Positions 59,937 to 64,000 of a DNA stretch of 64,000 bases are shown in pieces. The notes beneath the pieces were generated by a model. The model searched no databases. It was not told the DNA's origin and saw only the letters and a program-made list of their open reading frames with translations. Position 1 is the stretch's first letter. Every line of letters starts with the position of its first letter. Source of the DNA: a virus; IMG/VR virus record IMGVR_UViG_3300027509_000001, positions 124,519 to 188,518 of that record; one strand, 5' to 3'. A program made the translations under genes and the position numbers.

Positions 59937-60162
59937 TTTTATCGATTGTAGATTTAATTTTAAATTCGATTAAATCGTCTATTTCAATCCATACTTTAGA
60001 CAATTTAAACCATTGCAATGCTAGAGTACCAGCAAGATCTTTCATGCCGCGACCTTTACATTCCTTTATAGCTATATCTAATTCATTCATCTTGTCATGA
60101 AATCTCTCTATTTGTTCAATATGAATATTTTTTGGTAACATCTTTTTTTTTGGTGGCGCCAA
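59914..60162 (-). CDS. Hypothetical protein, 82 aa
   Basis: Lys/Pro-rich start (MAPPKKKMLPKNI) then helical. Immediately downstream of the repeat-dense region at 60163-60306. Confidence 0.45.
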   Translation of the reverse strand: MAPPKKKMLPKNIHIEQIERFHDKMNELDIAIKECKGRGMKDLAGTLALQWFKLSKVWIEIDDLIEFKIKSTIDKIENERTY

Positions 60163-60306
60163 TTTTTTTTCGTGGCTCCGATAAAGAACAGCCTATAGAT
60201 ACCCGGAAAACCGGAAAAAGTCTCTATGTCATGACGTAATAGTGACGTACCCCTCTCTAACATTTCCTTAACAAAGCTTTAACAAAACATTAACACCACG
60301 TTAAAA
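60163..60306. repeat. Repeat-dense intergenic segment, possible origin/regulatory region
   Basis: Contains CCGGAAAA in tandem (60203-60218), TGACGTA twice 11 bp apart (60232, 60243), and four TTAACA-type boxes each exactly 11 bp apart (CTAACA 60257, TTAACA 60268, 60279, 60290). No ORF. More GC-rich than its surroundings. Iteron-like or a strong activator-binding region. Confidence 0.5.
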
Positions 60307-60648
60307 TTATGTTAAAATCTTACGAATCTCATTAACCATCTCAATTGCAATTTCTTCGTGAATAGGTTCGTTTACTAAATCAGTTAAATCTGCTTTTCTC
60401 GAGCTCAAGGTCTTCTGATATAATTCATCGATCGTATCATCGTTAATCAGATCGTTTAATTCTCTAATTGCGTCTCTTATTGGCATTCCTTCAGTTACTA
60501 AATCTTGTAATTCTTTGAAAGAACCTTTTATATCTTCAACTACCTCTAGAGTTACCTTTTCGCGAATTAACTCAATTAGCTTATTTTCCTCTTTTTCTAC
60601 TAATCCGGGATTATCTCGTTTTCTTTGATCTATCGTCGGTTTATCCAT
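60307..60648 (-). CDS. Hypothetical helical protein, 113 aa
   Basis: Charged helices throughout (KEENKLIELIREKVTLEVVE). First gene after the promoter at 60673. No family recognised. Confidence 0.45.
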   Translation of the reverse strand: MDKPTIDQRKRDNPGLVEKEENKLIELIREKVTLEVVEDIKGSFKELQDLVTEGMPIRDAIRELNDLINDDTIDELYQKTLSSRKADLTDLVNEPIHEEIAIEMVNEIRKILT

Positions 60649-60672
60649 AAGTATTGCTTTTTTAATTATACT

Positions 60673-60718
60673 GCAATATACGTATAATATCTGACTTAGT
60701 ATGTTAAGGAACTGTTAA
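60673..60718 (-). promoter_or_regulatory. TTAACA-pair promoter
   Basis: Minus strand: TTAACA at 60718 and 60707, -7 box TATATTGC at 60680-60673 (degenerate); spacings 11 and 27 bp. Confidence 0.6.
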
Positions 60719-60723
60719 AAAAT

Positions 60724-60950
60724 TTACAATGTATTAAAGAATGATGCGGCAGTTATTATATTGTTACTACCGAATTTTTTATTTGTTTTCATAAAGTCTT
60801 TAAAATCATGACGTTTATTGTTATGCCTTGGTTGCCCATTGCTTCTATGAACTCATTTCGACATGAAAAACATATATATCCGACGTCATCAATATACTTT
60901 TGGCACATTATGTGATCACATCCTTTTCTACTGCATGGCATTACTCCCAT
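60724..60950 (-). pseudogene. Frameshifted Cys-rich conserved protein
   Basis: From ATG 60950: MGVMPCSRKGCDHIMCQKYI, then CFSC and EFIEAMGNQG, after which the frame is lost. A second frame continues KRHDFKDFMKTNKKFGSNNI to a stop at 60724. One extra base near 60818 restores a continuous ~76-aa zinc-binding protein. Likely an inactivated or misassembled gene. Confidence 0.5.
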
Positions 60951-60951
60951 A

Positions 60952-61080
60952 TTATTCTATTAATTCACTTAGTCTAATAATTAATCTGGCCAATGGTTGG
61001 ACTTTACTATAATCCCCATTTGTTATTGCAATTCGCAATTCAGATCTTTTCTGTTCTAACTTGATTTGCTCTGCTGTCAT
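60952..61080 (-). CDS. Small helical protein, 42 aa
   Basis: MTAEQIKLEQKRSELRIAIT and an LARLIIRLSELIE end. Sits between the ATA-start gene and the frameshifted gene. Confidence 0.45.
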   Translation of the reverse strand: MTAEQIKLEQKRSELRIAITNGDYSKVQPLARLIIRLSELIE

Positions 61081-61082
61081 AG

Positions 61083-61340
61083 TTAAAGAATCTTTATCAT
61101 TTGGCTTGTTAAAAACATTATTGCCTGCTGGCGTATCCCGAATTCTCTAGTTAATACGTTTACTGGAAATTTCTGAAAGTTCCTACATCCATATGCCATT
61201 TTACTAGCATCAAACACCCTAGTCCTACCAGCAATAGTACCATTAGAATTTGCGAATGATTCAATGACCGTGGCTAGCTCTTCTAGCGTTGTGGTCTTAT
61301 TAACTGCATCATATTTTTCTTCTCTAGTTATATTATTTAT
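61083..61340 (-). CDS. Conserved small protein with apparent ATA start, 85 aa
   Basis: ATA AAT AAT at 61340 begins NNITREEKYDAVNKTTTLEE and continues IESFANSNGTIAGRTRVFDA and LTREFGIRQQAIMF, a well-conserved-looking small phage protein. No ATG/GTG/TTG precedes it. The start overlaps the upstream stop as ATAA, exactly where an ATGA overlap would be expected. Confidence 0.6.
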   Translation of the reverse strand: MNNITREEKYDAVNKTTTLEELATVIESFANSNGTIAGRTRVFDASKMAYGCRNFQKFPVNVLTREFGIRQQAIMFLTSQMIKIL

Positions 61341-61522
61341 TTTTCTCTTTCAACGAATTTATATTCTTCACCAATCTTATCTTCAAAAACAGAAGCTTCA
61401 CAAACAATAATCATATTGCCTTCATCAGCGAATTCTAAAATTTGATCCATCTCATCTTCTTTTTCTGACTCGTCTAATTCAACTGCATACCATTTACTTC
61501 CAAAGTTTGCAAATCTTAACAT
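61337..61522 (-). CDS. Hypothetical acidic protein, 61 aa
   Basis: MLRFANFGSKWYAVELDESE start, acidic helix, ends in FVEREK. First gene after the promoter at 61558; overlaps the ATA-start gene. Confidence 0.5.
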   Translation of the reverse strand: MLRFANFGSKWYAVELDESEKEDEMDQILEFADEGNMIIVCEASVFEDKIGEEYKFVEREK

Positions 61523-61557
61523 AATTCTTAATTGTATTTATAAATTTAATTGCAATG

Positions 61558-61603
61558 TAAATATAAGCATTTTATCTGATAACAACTGTTAAGGATATGT
61601 TAA
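61558..61603 (-). promoter_or_regulatory. TTAACA-pair promoter
   Basis: Minus strand: TTAACA at 61603 and 61592, TATATTTA at 61565-61558; spacings 11 and 27 bp. Confidence 0.65.
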
Positions 61604-61959
61604 AGGTCTAACAACCTATCGATAATTAATTTGTGTTTGTACCAAGGCAAGTCTACTCTAAGTTGTCCATTCAGTACATATGTAAATGAGTGAGTGGTGT
61701 CTAATAATGTAAAATTCTTTATTCGATTTATCTTTTTTGCTTTTTTAGGCTCTAATGGCTCTGGTAATGTTTCTTCGAGAACACATAATATACTGTCTAA
61801 TCTATGCAGTTCCTTATCCCACTCGGCTAGAAGTTTAGCGTTATGGCTTATTTTAGGATCCTGTAGAACTGGTTCTTTGACAAATATAGATTTGATTGCA
61901 GAGTAATGTATAATGATCAGCAATATTGCTATCGAGAAAATAACTAATTTATTCTTCAT
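61600..61959 (-). CDS. Membrane-anchored protein, 119 aa
   Basis: One N-terminal transmembrane helix (residues 4-22), helical middle, beta end (LNGQLRVDLPWYKHKLIID). Follows a terminator. Function unknown. Confidence 0.5.
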   Translation of the reverse strand: MKNKLVIFSIAILLIIIHYSAIKSIFVKEPVLQDPKISHNAKLLAEWDKELHRLDSILCVLEETLPEPLEPKKAKKINRIKNFTLLDTTHSFTYVLNGQLRVDLPWYKHKLIIDRLLDL

Positions 61960-61981
61960 ATCTTTTAAATTTTTAAGTTAT

Positions 61982-62011
61982 AAAAAAGGGTTAAGCGACG
62001 AAACTTAACCC
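61982..62011 (-). terminator. Intrinsic terminator of noncoding unit
   Basis: 8-bp stem GGGTTAAG/CTTAACCC, 8-nt loop, followed by T6 on the minus strand. Confidence 0.8.
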
Positions 62012-62254
62012 AATTTACCATAAACACGAAAACACTCTATATCTGATAGACAGCAGAAGATTCGCACTTCTTAACGGTTACTTCTAAACAATGTAAGCAA
62101 CTGCCTATATATCTTTAAACTACTTTTTAAAATAGTATTTTGTGCCGACTCCAAACACAAATAACAGTATTTAATCGCATTTTTCTTTATCTGGAGGTTG
62201 CGAACTTCAATTGCTCTGTGAATACTATTTCTTTTCGTAGTAGTAATATCTTTT
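62012..62254 (-). ncRNA. Possible noncoding RNA region without ORF
   Basis: About 240 nt between two terminators with no ORF I can support on either strand. Contains a hairpin GTTGCTT/AAGTAAC and AGAAG-TGCGAAT-CTTCT, a T-arm-like hairpin. No own promoter was found, so readthrough of the upstream terminator would be needed. Confidence 0.35.
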
Positions 62255-62286
62255 TAAAAAATAGAGGGCTAACTACTTCCCTCTAT
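62255..62286 (-). terminator. Intrinsic terminator of short noncoding unit
   Basis: 8-bp stem ATAGAGGG/CCCTCTAT with 10-nt loop, followed by T6 on the minus strand. Confidence 0.8.
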
Positions 62287-62350
62287 TATATTCTCAACAA
62301 AAATAACTTAACGTTTTAACGTCAGTAAGTATCTAACTTTTTAAATACAA
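62256..62350 (-). ncRNA. Small RNA between promoter and terminator
   Basis: From the TATATTTA box (62360-62353) to a strong terminator is ~90 nt without a start-stop ORF of note; it holds the palindrome ACGTTTTAACGT. Best explained as a small RNA. Confidence 0.5.
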
Positions 62351-62352
62351 TG

Positions 62353-62414
62353 TAAATATAATGCCATTATTGTCACACTTCAAGTATTATTACCTATTTA
62401 ACATTTTCTTAACA
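62353..62414 (-). promoter_or_regulatory. Promoter of small RNA, TTAACA pair nearby
   Basis: TATATTTA at 62360-62353; a TTAACA pair 11 bp apart (62398, 62409) lies further upstream on the opposite strand orientation. Confidence 0.45.
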
Positions 62415-62422
62415 TTCGAGAT

Positions 62423-62458
62423 AAAAAATGGGCAATGAAACTGTTAAGCCATTGCCCA
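62423..62458 (-). terminator. Intrinsic terminator of UVR-motif gene
   Basis: 9-bp stem TGGGCAATG/CATTGCCCA, 12-nt loop, followed by T6 on the minus strand. Confidence 0.85.
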
Positions 62459-62500
62459 GAAGGTAGTTATAGTTGTTGAGTTGTTACTTTAAACTATATC

Positions 62501-62923
62501 TTACCTGTACGTATCCAGATCTGGATAATACGTAGATGATGATTGATCGTCTTTTGTTGTGGTCATTGCATTATAAACGCTCTCAGCGTCTGTTATATCT
62601 ATTCTTAGCTGCTTTATCTTGTCTTTGAGTATAACTGCTCCCTCATAGTCTTCTTTAGCTGCCAGGGCCTTTAAATCACGTTCCATATTCTCTTGCTTTA
62701 TTTGCATGTTGAGAATATTTTCTTGAATTCTATTAATGTCATTGCTAGCTGGTGAGGTTTGAATCGTTGGTTGAAACCGTTGTGTTACTCGAGTATACCC
62801 ATTACCTGATTCAGTCGTTACTATTACATATCCTCCAGTGACATCAAACTTTTCCTGAACTGCATCGGTAATTCTAGGTGGTATAATAAAAGCATCGAAA
62901 AATGCCTTAGTAAATTTGTTCAT
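62501..62923 (-). CDS. UVR-motif protein, 140 aa
   Basis: The segment MERDLKALAAKEDYEGAVIL, continuing KDKIKQL (about residues 80-108), is a clear UvrB/UvrC (UVR)-type motif that usually mediates contact between UvrB and UvrC or McsA-like proteins. The N-terminus is hydrophobic/aromatic and the C-terminus Asp/Tyr-rich. Own promoter and terminator. Confidence 0.55.
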   Translation of the reverse strand: MNKFTKAFFDAFIIPPRITDAVQEKFDVTGGYVIVTTESGNGYTRVTQRFQPTIQTSPASNDINRIQENILNMQIKQENMERDLKALAAKEDYEGAVILKDKIKQLRIDITDAESVYNAMTTTKDDQSSSTYYPDLDTYR

Positions 62924-62962
62924 AAATCCTATCCTTTGTATTAAGTGTTTTAAATAATTAAT

Positions 62963-62994
62963 TAAATATAGTAAAAAGTTATCACTTATCCAAA
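62963..62994 (-). promoter_or_regulatory. Bacteroidota-type promoter
   Basis: Minus strand: TTTG (62994-62991), 20-bp spacer, TATATTTA (62970-62963). Drives the UVR-motif gene. Confidence 0.7.
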
Positions 62995-63092
62995 TTAAAA
63001 GCGAAGTGAATTGTTTTTAGATTTTTGTATCGGTTGAAGATTTAATTATTCTTTTTAATAAAATATCAGAAATATCTGAGAACTTATAGATT

Positions 63093-63138
63093 TTAACAAT
63101 TTCTTAACAGCATCTGAGTTAAATAATGCTTATATTTA
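63093..63138 (+). promoter_or_regulatory. TTAACA-pair promoter on plus strand
   Basis: TTAACA at 63093 and 63104 (11 bp), TATATTTA at 63131-63138 (27 bp from the second box). The same module as on the minus strand, turned with the genes it serves, which is strong support for its being a promoter. Confidence 0.7.
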
Positions 63139-63160
63139 TAATGTAATAAAAAGCAATTTA

Positions 63161-63475
63161 ATGAAAATATATACAGTAAAAGAACAAGTGCCAGCTCCAT
63201 CAATAACTAGCAATGATTATGATGCTGCAATGGACAAGTATAAAAGGGATGTTGAATCCTTAATTCGCAAAAACTTCAAACCAAATAAGTATACGGGCAA
63301 GATAGTTAAGTTTGCAGTCGCAGATGGAACCGCTGACTATATGATGATAAGTACCACGAAACTTATCCATATGGAGTATATGGATGCCTACAATTATCCA
63401 ATGATCGAGAGAATGACGAGCAGCGAATTACTAATTCATTTGAAATATCAAGAAAAATTTACCATTAAATCATAA
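63161..63475 (+). CDS. Hypothetical protein, 104 aa
   Basis: First plus-strand gene. Contains FKPNKYTGKIVKFAVADGTA, a beta-rich pattern, with charged helices at both ends. No family recognised. Confidence 0.55.
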   Translation: MKIYTVKEQVPAPSITSNDYDAAMDKYKRDVESLIRKNFKPNKYTGKIVKFAVADGTADYMMISTTKLIHMEYMDAYNYPMIERMTSSELLIHLKYQEKFTIKS

Positions 63476-63478
63476 AAC

Positions 63479-63814
63479 ATGCATTATTCAAAATACACTC
63501 ATGACCATATTCTTAATATGATAGAGTTAGGACATGTAGCTTCAGTTCCATCAAAGATACCCAATGCCGTAGTTGTTATTGACACTAAGACAAATAACAC
63601 GTTGTCATTAGAAACTCGCAATGGTACTAATGTAATAGCCTTTAAATCTAATATTAAGCCTGCTTCCTATACTGTAAATGCAGCGAAGCGTCTGATGTCT
63701 GGGCAAAAGGGTTTAAGAGCCATTCCTTTGAAAGAATACTATAAAGCAAAGATTAATAAGATGCAATCTGAATTAAGAATGTTGCTAGAAGTAGATGCAG
63801 TAATTCCTTATTAA
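63479..63814 (+). CDS. Hypothetical protein, 111 aa
   Basis: ATG three bases after the previous stop, so co-transcribed. Contains VASVPSKIPNAVVVIDTKTN and a helical C-terminus. No family recognised. Confidence 0.55.
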   Translation: MHYSKYTHDHILNMIELGHVASVPSKIPNAVVVIDTKTNNTLSLETRNGTNVIAFKSNIKPASYTVNAAKRLMSGQKGLRAIPLKEYYKAKINKMQSELRMLLEVDAVIPY

Positions 63815-63824
63815 AAAAAGAAAT

Positions 63825-63992
63825 ATGTATAGTTGGAAACTTAACCCGTTAAATTTATCAGAAGGATTAATATCAGACAAGGATTTGAACATTGTAGCAA
63901 GGGTATTTGAAACTGATTATGTACACCATTCCAATCCAAAGAAAGCAATGGAAAGAGAAGCTGAATTTATTACGTTTAAATTGAATCGATAA
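63825..63992 (+). CDS. Hypothetical small protein, 55 aa
   Basis: MYSWKLNPLNLSEGLISDKD start, ends FITFKLNR. AAAAAAAGAAA precedes the ATG. Third gene of the plus-strand unit; complete within the window. Confidence 0.5.
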   Translation: MYSWKLNPLNLSEGLISDKDLNIVARVFETDYVHHSNPKKAMEREAEFITFKLNR

Positions 63993-64000
63993 AATAAAAA

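Noticed and set aside
1-64000. CRISPR array, integrase, IS element or prophage attachment site
   Set aside because: No regularly spaced repeats with unique spacers, no tyrosine/serine recombinase or transposase motifs, and no flanking host genes were seen.

Overview
This window looks like part of a large, AT-rich, strictly lytic T4-like (contractile-tailed) phage genome, probably infecting a Bacteroidota host. The phage assignment rests on a baseplate gene block (gp6-, gp25- and gp5-like), a gp55-like late sigma factor, a gp61-like primase, a gp47/gp46-like recombination nuclease, an endolysin, T4-type RNA ligase 1 and polynucleotide kinase/phosphatase, and a run of 22 tRNA genes. The host inference rests on several promoters matching the Bacteroidota consensus (TTTG, 19-20 bp, TATATTTG) and on secreted proteins whose signal peptides end just before Gln. 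No integrase, IS element or CRISPR array was seen. Almost everything is on the minus strand; only three small genes at the right end are on the plus strand.

Layout: 1-3.5 kb holds recombination and replication genes (a single-chain SbcD-SbcC type fusion, and a primase) plus a GIY-YIG gene. 3.5-20.6 kb is tail and baseplate: three adjacent adhesin-like structural genes sharing a C-terminal module, a very large structural protein, and gp6/gp25/gp5-like baseplate genes. 20.6-27.6 kb has the late sigma factor, an HD hydrolase, a membrane protein, a methyltransferase, the endolysin, structural genes and an RNase H-like protein. 27.5-33.4 kb is the tRNA array with small genes threaded between and sometimes overlapping the tRNAs. 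34-43.2 kb is an RNA-repair and nucleotide-signalling region: macro domain, HAD phosphatase, two RNA ligases, end-healing enzyme, CCA-adding enzyme, metallophosphatase, DEDD exonuclease and a SpoT-like HD protein.

At 43.5-44.5 kb there is what appears to be a circularly permuted, two-piece tmRNA. The acceptor half lies upstream, the tag-encoding half (tag ANQSVRLAA) downstream, and a homing-endonuclease-like gene fills the segment between them. Its encoded 3' end lacks CCA, and a CCA-adding enzyme gene follows just downstream. Together with the tRNAs and RNA-repair enzymes this suggests a phage that carries its own translation maintenance and ribosome-rescue kit.

From 44.6 to 63 kb lie many small early-type genes, two outer-membrane beta-barrel proteins, a RecA/RadA-like ATPase, a DUF932-like protein and a Fpg/Nei-like glycosylase. 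This region is punctuated by recurring promoter modules (two TTAACA boxes exactly 11 bp apart, upstream of TATATTTA), a repeat-dense intergenic segment that could be an origin, and one or two short noncoding transcription units bounded by terminators.

Oddities recur across the window: several well-conserved genes have no ATG/GTG/TTG start but begin at ATA, ATT or ATC, and three genes carry single-base frameshifts. Family assignments come from reading motifs by eye; no database search was run.
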